NCBI RefSeq assembly: GCF_020171745.1
Contig: NZ_JAIVAH010000023.1
Location: 1 to 64,000 of the forward strand
Source: Prescottella equi
GTDB taxonomy: Bacteria; Actinomycetota; Actinomycetes; Mycobacteriales; Mycobacteriaceae
Reading direction: 5' to 3'
Length of the DNA: 64,000 nucleotides
This document shows, piece by piece, positions 25,409 to 34,017 of this stretch. The notes beneath the pieces were generated by a model. That model was not told the DNA's origin and made no database searches. It was given only the letters and a program-made list of their open reading frames with translations. Each line of letters opens with the position of its first letter. The first letter of the stretch is position 1. The position numbers and the translations under genes were made by a program.

Positions 25409-26989
25409 TCAGCGGTGCGGGAAGAAGAGTTTCGCTCGATTGCCCAGATTGAGGGCGCGCAGCAGCGTGGCCCGGAATCGGTCCGGGTACGCGATCGGGA
25501 TGCGCTGGGAGGTGACGGTCTGCGGTTCGGTGTAGCGCACGATGCCCTCCCGGCCGTGCCGGCGGCCGACCCCGCTCGCGCGCATCCCGCCCATCGGCGC
25601 GCCGAGGGCCGCGATCGCCGACAGGTAGCCGTCGTTGACGCCCACACCCCCGGCGACGATCCGCTGTGCGATCGCGCGGCCCCGTTTCGGATCCCGGGAC
25701 CACACACTCGCACTCAGCCCGTACTCGCCGGCATTGGCGGCCCGGACGGCCTGGTCGTCATCGGCCACCCGGTACACCGACACGACGGGCCCGAAGGTCT
25801 CCTCGGCGAACACGAGCATGTCGTCGGTGACGTCGGCGAGCACGGTCGGCTCGTGGAACAGCGGACCCAGATCGGGGCGCGGTCGACCCCCGGCGAGTAC
25901 CGTCGCACCCTTCGTGACCGCGTCGTCGACGTGGCGGACGGTGTTCTCGAGTTGTCGGTCGGAGGTCAGGGATCCCATGTCGACGTCGTAGGTGTACCCG
26001 GGCCCCAGCCGGAGTCGGCGCGTCCGTTCGACGAGCGCCGCGACGAACCGCGGATACACGTCCTGGTGCACGTAGATCCGCTCGATGCCGATGCACATCT
26101 GCCCGGCGTTCGAGAAGCACGCCTGCACCGCTCCCGTTGCGGCGGAATCGACGTCGGCGTCGGCGCACACGATCATCGGGTTCTTGCCGCCGAGTTCGAG
26201 CGACGCCCCGATCAGACGGTCCGCGCAGCGGCGGCCGATCTCGCGCCCGGTGGCGGTCGATCCGGTGAAGGACACGTAGTCGACGGCGTCGATCACCGCA
26301 GGCCCGATCCGGCTGCCGGAACCGGCGACCACCTGCCAGAGCGGTGCGGGTAGCCCGGCGTCGACGGCCAGTGTCCGGGCCAGCAGCAGCGTCAACGGCG
26401 TCTGCGAATCGGCCTTGCTGAGCACCGCATTGCCGGCCACGAGCGCGGGGATCACGTCGCCGACCGCGAGAAACAGCGGGTAGTTCCAGGGGGCGATCAC
26501 CCCGACCAGTCCCTTGGGTCGGTAGCTCACCCGGGCCGTGACGACGCCGGGGACCGCGCTCGTCGCGCGATGCGACTTCAGGTGCACGGCGCCGGTCGTC
26601 CCGTAGTAGGTGGCGACCTGGACGACGCCCTGCACCTCGATCGCGGCGTGGACCCGGGCCTTGCCGGTCTCCCACTGCATGAGGTCGCACAGTTCGCGCT
26701 CGTGGGCGATCAGGGCACGGGCGAAGCGCCGCACCAGCTTCTCTCGATCACCGACGGGTGTGTCGGCCCAGCGTGACTGCGCTCGGCGGGCGGCGGCGGC
26801 CGCGGCCGCGATCGAGTCCGGATCGGACTGCGGCACCGCGGGGAGCAGGTCGCCGTCGAACGGCGCGCGGGCGCGGTGCAACTCCGCGGAGCCGGGGAGT
26901 TGCCGGAGCAACTCGTCGAGCAGGCCGGGTCCGATGCCGGGAGGTGGAGTTGCGGAGCATTCGGCTCCGGTGGTCGCGAGCGAGGTCAC
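25409..26989 (-). CDS. Aldehyde dehydrogenase (NAD(P)+, succinate-semialdehyde-type)
   Basis: A 526-residue aldehyde dehydrogenase. It shows GVIAPWNYPLFLAVGD, the cofactor loop FTGSTATGREIG, the general base Glu in LELGGKNP and the nucleophile Cys in NAGQMCIGIERIY, then EETFGPVVSVYRV. The N-terminal ~35 residues are longer than usual. The GTG start has GAGGAGGTACGC directly upstream. In its operon it could oxidise an aldehyde formed after P450 hydroxylation and SDR oxidation to the acid used by the neighbouring ligase. This chain is an inference from gene order. Confidence 0.92.
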   Translation of the reverse strand: MTSLATTGAECSATPPPGIGPGLLDELLRQLPGSAELHRARAPFDGDLLPAVPQSDPDSIAAAAAAARRAQSRWADTPVGDREKLVRRFARALIAHERELCDLMQWETGKARVHAAIEVQGVVQVATYYGTTGAVHLKSHRATSAVPGVVTARVSYRPKGLVGVIAPWNYPLFLAVGDVIPALVAGNAVLSKADSQTPLTLLLARTLAVDAGLPAPLWQVVAGSGSRIGPAVIDAVDYVSFTGSTATGREIGRRCADRLIGASLELGGKNPMIVCADADVDSAATGAVQACFSNAGQMCIGIERIYVHQDVYPRFVAALVERTRRLRLGPGYTYDVDMGSLTSDRQLENTVRHVDDAVTKGATVLAGGRPRPDLGPLFHEPTVLADVTDDMLVFAEETFGPVVSVYRVADDDQAVRAANAGEYGLSASVWSRDPKRGRAIAQRIVAGGVGVNDGYLSAIAALGAPMGGMRASGVGRRHGREGIVRYTEPQTVTSQRIPIAYPDRFRATLLRALNLGNRAKLFFPHR

Positions 26990-27032
26990 GCGTACCTCCT
27001 CGGCGGGGTGCGCTCGAGGCCGAGTGCCCCGG

Positions 27033-27632
27033 TCACCAGACCAGTCGCACCAGGTACCGCTCCGCGTACTGGCGAACCGCAGCCTGGTCCGAGAGGTCCA
27101 GCTGCCCTTGCGGATTGAGCATCAACGAGACCGCGATGCGGATGAGGATCTCGGAGACCGCACGCAGGTCGTCGTCGGACATCGTGACGCCGCTGCGCCG
27201 CAACGCCACGGCGACCTGGGCTGCGGCCTGCGCGATCGGTGCCCCGTCGGTGCGCGTGCTGAGCCCGAGGATCATCTCCGGTTCGCTCTCGAGGATCCGG
27301 GCGATGAGCGGTATCTCCTGCGCCATCCGGACGCCGCGGGCGAAGCACTCGATCACCGCGCCGTGCGGATCCCGGTTCTCGGCCACCCGGTCCAGTTCGC
27401 CGAAGAACAGTGCGGTCTCGCGCAGCAGCAGGGTCTCGACGAGGGCGTCCTTGTTCGGGAACCGCCGGTAGAGGGTGCTGCGGGAGATGCCCGCCCGGCG
27501 GGCGATGTCGTCCATGTTGGTGCGCCGGATCCCGTAGCGCTCGAACTCCGCGCGCGCGGCGTCGAGCATCACCTGCTCCGGTGACACGGACGGGGTGGAG
27601 GACTCGGCTGGTATGGACATCAGGGGGAGCAT
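27033..27632 (-). CDS. TetR-family transcriptional regulator
   Basis: A 199-residue TetR-type repressor. The N-terminal helix-turn-helix contains RTNMDDIARRAGISRSTLYR and FPNKDALVETLL (about 38–68); the rest is a helical ligand domain. It lies inside the operon, between the P450 and aldehyde dehydrogenase genes, so it probably autoregulates the whole cluster, perhaps from the divergent promoter region 29970–30036. The start is uncertain. The ATG at 27632 is given, and one at 27620 is equally plausible. Neither has a clear ribosome-binding site. Confidence 0.88.
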   Translation of the reverse strand: MLPLMSIPAESSTPSVSPEQVMLDAARAEFERYGIRRTNMDDIARRAGISRSTLYRRFPNKDALVETLLLRETALFFGELDRVAENRDPHGAVIECFARGVRMAQEIPLIARILESEPEMILGLSTRTDGAPIAQAAAQVAVALRRSGVTMSDDDLRAVSEILIRIAVSLMLNPQGQLDLSDQAAVRQYAERYLVRLVW

Positions 27633-27650
27633 ATCGGCTGCCGGCGGTCG

Positions 27651-29006
27651 TCACGGTGTCCCCCGCAGGCGCCGCATCCGGACCGGCAGGTGATCCTTGG
27701 GGACCGGCAGCGTCGAGTTGTCGAGCTTCCACTCGTAGCCCTCCGGCACCGACCATTCGTACCGCAGCAGCAGGTTGTGCATGATCGTCTTGATCTCCAT
27801 CTGCCCGAAGTAGAGGCCGATGCACTTGTGGACGCCGCCACCGAACGGCATCCACGCGAAGCGGTGAACCCGGTCCTCGGCGCGTTCGGGCGAGAATCGT
27901 TCGGGATCGAACCGCTCGGGGTCGGTCCACAGCGCCGGATCGTGGTGGCTGACGATGTTGATGGCGCTGACGTAGGTGCCCTTCGGTATGAAGTGGCCGC
28001 AGATCTCGGTGTCCTCGACGGCCCGGCGGGGCAGTCCGGGCACCGGGGCGTTCAGCCGCAGGGACTCCTTCATGATCGCGTCGAGCACGGTGAACCGGTC
28101 GAGCGTGTCGTACGAGATCTCGGGTGGCAGTTCGCGGGACTGCTCGCGTGCCTTGGCCTGCCATTCGGGATGCTTGGCCATGTAGTACGCCATCGTGGTG
28201 AGCGTGATCGTCGAGGTGTCGTGTGCCGCCATCAGCACGAAGATCATGTGGTTGACCACGTCCTCGTCGCTGAAGGTGTGGCCGTCCTCCGACTGCGCGT
28301 GGCACAGCACCGAGAACAGGTCGGGGGTCGCGGTGGCGCGCTTGGCCGGCAGGTGCCGGTAGAAGAACTCCTCGAGCGTCCGGCGCCCGGCCAGTCCGCG
28401 CGACCACTTCGTGCCCGGGACGTTCTTGCGGATGATCGACAGGCCCGCGGCGACGCAGTCCACGAACGCCTTGTTGATCCGGTCCGCCTCGGCGCGGGGA
28501 AGATCGAGTCCCAGGAAGATCTCGAGCGCCAGATCCAGCGTCAACTGTTTGAACTCGTCCAGCAGTCGGACATCGTCGCCCACCGGGAAGTGCGCCACCC
28601 GGTCGGCGAGCATCGGCTGCATGTCCTGCAGGTACCCCTTGAGGTGGGTGTTCGTGAAGGCCTGCTGCATGATTCGCCGATGGTGGCGGTGTTCCTCGAA
28701 GTCCATCAGCATGATGCCGCGGCGGAAGAACGGTCCGATCAGGAAACCCCACGCGGGTTCGTTCGCGAAGGCCTTCTGACGGTTCATCGCCACCGCCTCG
28801 GAACCGTCGGCGGTGAGCGGGATGACGAACTTCAGTCCGAACGCGTTGAGATACGTGATGTCGCCGAACATCTCCCGGCGGCGGGCCACCATCGCGAGCG
28901 GATCGCGGACGAAGCGCAACACCTCGATCACACCCGGATCGCCGGTGCCGTGAATGGGTTCCAGATCGCTGCCCGCGGGAACCGGGGCCAACTGCTTGTT
29001 ACGCAT
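27651..29006 (-). CDS. Cytochrome P450
   Basis: A 451-residue soluble bacterial P450 monooxygenase. The I-helix has AAHDTSTITL, the K-helix ExxR is ESLRL, and the haem loop FGGGVHKCIG carries the thiolate Cys near residue 394. It also shows the C-helix motif EEHRHHRRIMQQAF. The ATG at 29004–29006 has CAGGAG five bases upstream, so I prefer it to the GTG two codons earlier. It would hydroxylate a hydrophobic substrate using O2 and electrons from a ferredoxin system, which is not encoded nearby. Its neighbours suggest a catabolic rather than biosynthetic role. From memory it resembles CYP136-type proteins. Confidence 0.93.
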   Translation of the reverse strand: MRNKQLAPVPAGSDLEPIHGTGDPGVIEVLRFVRDPLAMVARRREMFGDITYLNAFGLKFVIPLTADGSEAVAMNRQKAFANEPAWGFLIGPFFRRGIMLMDFEEHRHHRRIMQQAFTNTHLKGYLQDMQPMLADRVAHFPVGDDVRLLDEFKQLTLDLALEIFLGLDLPRAEADRINKAFVDCVAAGLSIIRKNVPGTKWSRGLAGRRTLEEFFYRHLPAKRATATPDLFSVLCHAQSEDGHTFSDEDVVNHMIFVLMAAHDTSTITLTTMAYYMAKHPEWQAKAREQSRELPPEISYDTLDRFTVLDAIMKESLRLNAPVPGLPRRAVEDTEICGHFIPKGTYVSAINIVSHHDPALWTDPERFDPERFSPERAEDRVHRFAWMPFGGGVHKCIGLYFGQMEIKTIMHNLLLRYEWSVPEGYEWKLDNSTLPVPKDHLPVRMRRLRGTP

Positions 29007-29036
29007 GAGCACTCCTGGGCGTTCGATGTCGTCGGG

Positions 29037-29969
29037 TCAAGCAGGTCGGTTGTGCAGGGGGCGGGGATCGACGCCGACGCGGCGCCACGCGTCGCGAGCC
29101 CAGGGCAGATAGAGCGCGCCGAGCGGGAGCCGGTTGAACACCGGGTTCAGTGCCCGTACCGCCCGCGCGAACCGCTGGAAGCGCTTCTCCTGCTTCGTGT
29201 CCCACTCCAGCCCGCAGACCTCGCGCATCTGGGCTGGCAGCGTGCCGACCACGATGTTGCGGGTCAGCGCGTCGATCGGTGCGGCCAGGACGGCCCACAC
29301 CGGGGCCGGGATGCGTTGCGGCCGGGGGACTCCCTTACGGATGTAGCCGGTCGCGTACACGATCGTCTTCGTCGGTACGAACCGATCGAGCATGCCGTTC
29401 CAGTACTCGACGAACTCCTCGTAGGTCTGCGGTTCGTTGCGGGCGCTGACCCCGTAGAGCGCGTACCACCGCTTGCTCTCCTCGAAGATCTGCACCTTCT
29501 CGTCGTACGAGAGCCGCCGGATGAACGTGTCGGTGACGTACAGGACCTGGTCGACGAACGTCGCGTGCGCCCAATAGAAGAGCTCCGGGTTGAGCGCGTG
29601 GTAGCGAGACCCGTCGGCGATCGTGCCCTTGATGGACCGGTGGAAGTCGCGGACGGTTCGGCCCCAGCGGTGTGGATCCTCGCTGTAGACCGTCTTCATG
29701 ATCGGCGGTCCGCTCCGTCGGGCCCGGCCGAGCGTGTCCGAGAAGATCACCGAGTGGTCCTCGACGGCCTTGCCGAGTTGCTCGATGCAGTTCTCGGTGC
29801 CGGCCAGACGTTGGAAGCCGAGAACCCCGCGAACGTCGCCGTAGAACTTCCAGACCAGCGAATCGGGGCCGAGCGGAGGTGCGTGCTCGGTCGTGTCGTC
29901 ATCGACGAGTACGGGCTCGGCTTCGCGGATGAGGGCGTCGAATGCCGGGTCGAAACGAGGTGACGTCAT
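29037..29969 (-). CDS. DUF2236 (MpaB/Lcp-like) putative oxygenase
   Basis: A 310-residue protein of the DUF2236 family, which includes the haem rubber oxygenase Lcp and fungal MpaB. The conserved core is visible as RTVRDFHRSIKGTIADG, YHALNPELFYWAHATFVD and FVEYWNGMLD, whose His and Arg residues are likely haem ligands or catalytic. It has no signal peptide. The ATG follows AGAAGG at good spacing. It is first in the six-gene operon, 30 bases before the P450 gene. A second oxygenase acting on the same pathway is plausible, but its reaction is unknown. Confidence 0.82.
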   Translation of the reverse strand: MTSPRFDPAFDALIREAEPVLVDDDTTEHAPPLGPDSLVWKFYGDVRGVLGFQRLAGTENCIEQLGKAVEDHSVIFSDTLGRARRSGPPIMKTVYSEDPHRWGRTVRDFHRSIKGTIADGSRYHALNPELFYWAHATFVDQVLYVTDTFIRRLSYDEKVQIFEESKRWYALYGVSARNEPQTYEEFVEYWNGMLDRFVPTKTIVYATGYIRKGVPRPQRIPAPVWAVLAAPIDALTRNIVVGTLPAQMREVCGLEWDTKQEKRFQRFARAVRALNPVFNRLPLGALYLPWARDAWRRVGVDPRPLHNRPA

Positions 29970-30036
29970 GAGTGCCTTCTGTCGAGAGTGGGACAGTGGA
30001 ACAAACATGTATCTCTGTGTCAGAACGTAGCAGTGG
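29970..30036. promoter_or_regulatory. Divergent promoter region of the oxidation cluster
   Basis: These 67 bases separate the starts of the leftward DUF2236 operon and the rightward acyl-CoA dehydrogenase gene, so both promoters must lie here or within the coding ends. The direct repeat AGTGGRACA occurs at 29987–29995 and 29995–30003. It is followed by the AT-richer ACAAACATGTATCTCTGTGT. A TetR operator is expected, but no clean palindrome is visible. Confidence 0.4.
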
Positions 30037-31884
30037 GTGACCGGCCGGACAAGATTTCCCGACGATTTCGCGCAGCGGTGGCGCCGTCTGGCGCACAGTG
30101 GACGTGGAAGACCCGAACCGGGTGTCCCATCCACACTGCGGAGGGCGAGGACATTGGGCGAGCTGCTGCTGAACCCGCGCGAGTACGACCCCGTGAACCT
30201 CGATCCGAACACGCGCAGACTGCTGCGCGCGACGATCGCCTGGTTCGAGGCCCGCGGGAAGCGGCGTCTGCTCCAGGACGACCTCCACGCGGTGTGGACG
30301 GGGGATTTCCTGGATTTCGTGGGGCACGAGAAGCTGTTCGCGACGTTCCTGACGCCCGCGGCCGAGTCGAAAGGCGACCCCAACAAGCGCTGGGACGCCG
30401 CCCGCAACGCGGCCCTCAGCGAGATCCTCGGCTTCTACGGCCTCTCCTATTGGTACCTGTGGCAGGTGACGGTGCTCGGCCTCGGACCGATCTGGATGAG
30501 CGCCAACGCCGTGGCCAGGGAGCGTGCCGCCGACCAGCTCGAGGCGGGCGGTGTCATGGCGTTCGGGCTGTCCGAGCGCGAGCACGGCGCCGACGTCTAC
30601 TCCACCGACATGCTGCTCACCCCGAGTGCGGACGGCGCCGGCGACGCGGTGTTCCGTGCGAACGGCACCAAGTACTACATCGGCAACGGCAACGTGGCCG
30701 GCATGGTGTCGGTCTTCGGGCGTCGCACCGACGTCGAGGGGGCCGAGGGGTACGTGTTCTTCGTCGTGGACAGCCGGCACCTGCACTACCGGTTGATCGA
30801 CAACGTCGTGCACGGCCAGATGTACGTGAGCACCTTCGCGCTCCGCGACTATCCGGTGCGCGAGCAGGACATCCTGCACACCGGCCCCGACGCCTTCTCC
30901 GCGGCCCTCAACACCGTCAACGTCGGCAAGTTCAACCTGTGCACGGCGTCGATCGGTATGTGCGAGCACGCGTTCTACGAGGCGATCACGCACGCGCACA
31001 ACCGGATTCTCTACGGCAAGCGCGTCACCGATTTTCCGCACGTGCGGGCGAACTTCGTCGACGCCTACGCCCGGCTGATCGCGATGAAGCTGTTCAGCGC
31101 CCGCGCCGTCGACTACTTCCGAAGCGCCGGTCCCGAGGACCGGCGCTACCTGCTCTTCAACCCGATGACCAAGGCCAAGGTCACCTCGGAGGGGGAGACC
31201 GTGATGGCGCTGCTGCACGACGTAGTCGCCGCGAAGGGCTACGAGAAGGACACCTACTTCCGGGAGGCCGCCGAACTGATCGGCACACTGCCCAAGCTCG
31301 AGGGCACCGTGCACGTCAACGTCGCGCTCATCCTCAAATTCATGCCGAACTACCTGTTCAACCCCGCCGAGTACCCCGAGATCGGAACCCGCACCGACGA
31401 CGCCGACGACGAGTTCTTCTGGGCGCAGGGCCCGGCCCGCGGGTCGGCGAAGGTGCAGTTCCACGACTGGACCCGCGCGTATGTCGAACACGGCGACATC
31501 CCCAACGTCGCCCGGTTCCACGAACAGGCGCTCGCGTTCCGTGAACTGCTCGCGACGGCCGGTCCGGACGCCACCCAGCTCGAGGACCTCGACTTCCTGC
31601 TCACGCTCGGGCATCTCTTCGAGCTGGTGGTCTACGGGCAGTTGATCCTCGAGCAGGTCGATATCGCCGGCATCGACCGCGACCTCGTCGAGCAGATCTT
31701 CGACATCCTCATCCGCGATTTCTCCGGTTACGCAGTGGCGTTGCACGGCAAGCCGTCGTCGACCGACGCGCAGCAGGAGTGGGCGCTGGGTGTGATCCGC
31801 AAGCCCGTCGTCGACACTGCTCGCTTCGGGCGGGTGTGGGAGCAGGTCGTCGAGTACGACGGCGCCTACGAGATGCGGGGCTAG
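30037..31884 (+). CDS. Acyl-CoA dehydrogenase/oxidase family protein
   Basis: A 615-residue flavoprotein, longer than the usual ~390-residue acyl-CoA dehydrogenase and closer to acyl-CoA oxidase layouts. The FAD/substrate region reads VMAFGLSEREHGADVYSTD, followed by GTKYYIGNGNVAGMVSVFG, the counterpart of the K-x-W-I-T-N segment. A ~150-residue C-terminal helical extension follows. It would insert an alpha,beta double bond into an acyl-CoA. It is divergent from the operon holding the acyl-CoA ligase, which could supply its substrate. The GTG at 30037 is the longest in-frame start; a shorter start near codon 40 is possible. Confidence 0.82.
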   Translation: MTGRTRFPDDFAQRWRRLAHSGRGRPEPGVPSTLRRARTLGELLLNPREYDPVNLDPNTRRLLRATIAWFEARGKRRLLQDDLHAVWTGDFLDFVGHEKLFATFLTPAAESKGDPNKRWDAARNAALSEILGFYGLSYWYLWQVTVLGLGPIWMSANAVARERAADQLEAGGVMAFGLSEREHGADVYSTDMLLTPSADGAGDAVFRANGTKYYIGNGNVAGMVSVFGRRTDVEGAEGYVFFVVDSRHLHYRLIDNVVHGQMYVSTFALRDYPVREQDILHTGPDAFSAALNTVNVGKFNLCTASIGMCEHAFYEAITHAHNRILYGKRVTDFPHVRANFVDAYARLIAMKLFSARAVDYFRSAGPEDRRYLLFNPMTKAKVTSEGETVMALLHDVVAAKGYEKDTYFREAAELIGTLPKLEGTVHVNVALILKFMPNYLFNPAEYPEIGTRTDDADDEFFWAQGPARGSAKVQFHDWTRAYVEHGDIPNVARFHEQALAFRELLATAGPDATQLEDLDFLLTLGHLFELVVYGQLILEQVDIAGIDRDLVEQIFDILIRDFSGYAVALHGKPSSTDAQQEWALGVIRKPVVDTARFGRVWEQVVEYDGAYEMRG

Positions 31885-31925
31885 GCATCTTCGGTGGTCA
31901 GCGGCCGGTGTCGTCCGACCGGATG

Positions 31926-31946
31926 ACGGGTGACCGTTTCACCCGT
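31926..31946 (+). terminator. Possible terminator hairpin
   Basis: ACGGGTGA (31926–31933) pairs perfectly with TCACCCGT (31939–31946) around a five-base loop, 42 bases after the acyl-CoA dehydrogenase stop and before the DUF218 gene. Confidence 0.4.
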
Positions 31947-32001
31947 AGGGTGTGATCCGCGTCATCGATACAGACCGCCGAACCTGGGGAGACACAGGCG
32001 A

Positions 32002-32622
32002 ATGCAGAAGTTGAGAACGATCGTCGTCGCGGCCGCAGTGGCCGCCCTGCCCGTCGTCGCCGCGGTGCCGGCTCATGCGGCCTCGCTGAACATTCCGGGA
32101 CTCATCAGTCAGGGCATCGACACCCTCGAATACACTGCGGCGTCCGGGATTTCCGACACCGTCTCGTCGCTCGGTCAGTACGCCGCGGCACATGCCTACC
32201 TCACCACCGGCGACCCCGCTTCCCGGTACATCGTGGTGCTGGGTGCCCGTCTGAACGCCGACGGCCTGCTGCCCGCAGTCCTCAACTCCCGGTTGAACAC
32301 GGCGGCCGCGATCGCCCGTCTGCATCCGGCCAACAAGGTGATCGTCTCCGGCGGGCCGACGCAGCCGCTGCCGTACACGGAAGCGCAGGCGATGCTGGCC
32401 GGTCTCGTGCTCCGGGGCGTCAATCCCGCGAACATCATTCTCGAGAACGATTCGTTCTCGACCGTCGACAACGCACGCAACACCGCCCAGATCCTCTCCG
32501 GCGCAGGGGCGGACGGTGCCGTGCTCGTCACCTCTGCGTCGCACATCGACCGTGCTCTCGGAGCGTTCCAGTCGGCATCCGGTCAGTTCCGGTACGTCCC
32601 GGTGGCGGCCCCGGGCTTCTGA
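32002..32622 (+). CDS. Secreted DUF218/YdcF-like protein
   Basis: A 206-residue exported protein. A Sec signal peptide covers about 1–28, ending VPAHAA. The DUF218 domain follows: YIVVLGARLNADG, IVSGGPTQPLPYTEAQAM, ENDSFSTVDNARN and LVTSASHIDRA. Members of the family (SanA/YdcF) are linked to envelope integrity; biochemical activity is unclear. The ATG at 32002 is preceded by GGGGAGA at 31987–31993, which places the start right before the signal peptide. It is convergent with the next gene, 18 bases apart. Confidence 0.82.
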   Translation: MQKLRTIVVAAAVAALPVVAAVPAHAASLNIPGLISQGIDTLEYTAASGISDTVSSLGQYAAAHAYLTTGDPASRYIVVLGARLNADGLLPAVLNSRLNTAAAIARLHPANKVIVSGGPTQPLPYTEAQAMLAGLVLRGVNPANIILENDSFSTVDNARNTAQILSGAGADGAVLVTSASHIDRALGAFQSASGQFRYVPVAAPGF

Positions 32623-32640
32623 CGCTCCAGGGCGTGAGTG

Positions 32641-33210
32641 TCAGTTGACCTGCAGCGGAACGGGGTTCGTCCAGTACGGCGGGATCTCGTGGGCGATACC
32701 GTCGGCGAGCTTCGTTCCGTTGTGCGACTGATTACACGGCCCGGACCAGTACACCTGCACCGGAGGTCCGTCCGAGTAGTGGAAGGTGGCCCACGTGATC
32801 GTCGCTGCGCTCAGGGCCATCGGGGCCCCGCAGCGACGCGGATTCGTCGGGCCCGCGGCGTTGAGGGCATCGACGACGGCGTCGAGCGCGGCGCCCTCGA
32901 GGCGCCCCGACGATGCCAGGTGCGGCGGGACCGGTTCCGCTTCCCCGCCGGGCCTGTCGTAGCGACACACCTCGGCGAACAGCGGCGTGTCGGGCACCAT
33001 GGTCTCGGCGACGCCCGCGCGGGCGGGCCCGAAGTCGAGACCTCCTGCCGGGCACGCCACCGGAACCGCCGTGGGCGATTCGGCGACGGCCCCCGGTTCT
33101 GTGCGCGCTGCGTCCGCCGAGTCGGTGAACAGCAGGACTGCGCCCGCGCACAGCGCTGCCGTACCTACCCCGACCGCGATGCGGGTGGATATTTTCGTTG
33201 TTTCCCCCAT
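32641..33210 (-). CDS. Secreted protein of unknown function
   Basis: A 189-residue protein with an N-terminal signal/anchor (about 11–33, VGVGTAALCAGAVLLF then DSADAA). It then has a region with four cysteines (in VACPAGG, EVCRYDRP, RRCGAPM and SGPCNQS) that could form two disulfides outside the membrane. The C-terminal half contains WATFHYSDGPPVQVYWSG. I recognise no named family. It is leftward-transcribed, divergent from the receiver-domain gene, and its ATG lacks a strong ribosome-binding site. Confidence 0.7.
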   Translation of the reverse strand: MGETTKISTRIAVGVGTAALCAGAVLLFTDSADAARTEPGAVAESPTAVPVACPAGGLDFGPARAGVAETMVPDTPLFAEVCRYDRPGGEAEPVPPHLASSGRLEGAALDAVVDALNAAGPTNPRRCGAPMALSAATITWATFHYSDGPPVQVYWSGPCNQSHNGTKLADGIAHEIPPYWTNPVPLQVN

Positions 33211-33302
33211 ACTCGGCAGACTAGCGGCAACCCGATTCCGGGAACGGCCGAATCGGACTCGCCTCCCGGTGCGCCGGGGGCTGCGGTCGTAGCATCGGAT
33301 CC

Positions 33303-33716
33303 GTGGCCAATCCGACCGTGCGCTCCGACGACTCCGTGACGCTTCGCGTGCTCGTCTACAGCAGCGACGCCTCGACGCGGGAGCAGGTGATCCGAGCGCT
33401 GGGCACGCGCCCGCATCCCGATCTTCCGGAGTTCGCATACCTCGAGGTCGCGACTGCGCCGGTGGTGATCCGCGAGATGGACGCGGGTGGCCTCGACCTG
33501 GCCGTGCTCGACGGTGAGGCGCAGCCCGCGGGTGGAATGGGCCTCGCCAAGCAGCTGCGCGACGAACTCGACGCGTGCCCGCCGATCGTCGTGCTCACCG
33601 GACGCGCCGACGATCGGTGGCTGGCCGACTGGTCGAGGGCGGACGGGGTCGTTGAGCACCCGATCGATCCGTTCGCGCTGGCCCAGGCTGTGGTGTCGCT
33701 GCTCCGCCCGGCGTGA
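33303..33716 (+). CDS. Stand-alone response-regulator receiver domain, partly degenerate
   Basis: A 137-residue protein consisting of one CheY-like receiver domain without an output domain. Beta-1 reads RVLVYSSDAS, where the usual acidic pair is reduced to one Asp. The phosphorylatable Asp is in LAVLDGEAQ. The Thr switch is in VVLTGRADD, and the conserved Lys of the K-P motif is replaced by His (EHPIDP). It lies just upstream of nuoA, the same place as Rv3143 near the nuo operon in M. tuberculosis. That suggests a conserved link to complex I or respiration, but no partner kinase is in the window. Confidence 0.8.
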   Translation: MANPTVRSDDSVTLRVLVYSSDASTREQVIRALGTRPHPDLPEFAYLEVATAPVVIREMDAGGLDLAVLDGEAQPAGGMGLAKQLRDELDACPPIVVLTGRADDRWLADWSRADGVVEHPIDPFALAQAVVSLLRPA

Positions 33717-34017
33717 CGCGCTCGCGTCCGGTCCGAGTCGATCTCGTTGCCGGAAGACTCGCGGGTAAAACCGAGGCCAAGCCGGGGGGCAATCTGGGTA
33801 GGCTGAGGCGTAGATCACATTCGGCGGGTGGGTTTTCCTGATTGCGTGATTGTGCGTCGTCCCTGGCTACCCGCCGTCCGTGATTGCCGTACGGGCTGGC
33901 GCACAGGCAGAAAGGGCTGACCAAGCTTCTCCGAAGGCACTGCTCCTGCGCTTGCTCGCACGGTCGACCGTCCGGCACCGGACGGCCCAGGCTCACGACC
34001 GGAGGAGCTGAGGCAGG
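33717..34017 (+). promoter_or_regulatory. Structured leader/promoter region of the nuo operon
   Basis: These 301 bases between the receiver gene and nuoA contain no gene. They hold the inverted pair CGGCGGGT (33822–33829) / ACCCGCCG (33869–33876), a direct repeat CGTGATTG at 33845 and 33878, and a hairpin CCGTCCGG-ca-CCGGACGG at 33968–33985. A purine-rich ribosome-binding site (GGAGGAG, then GAGGCAGG) ends directly before the GTG of nuoA. The promoter for the ~15.7-kb operon probably lies here. No exact -10/-35 pair can be assigned. Confidence 0.45.
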
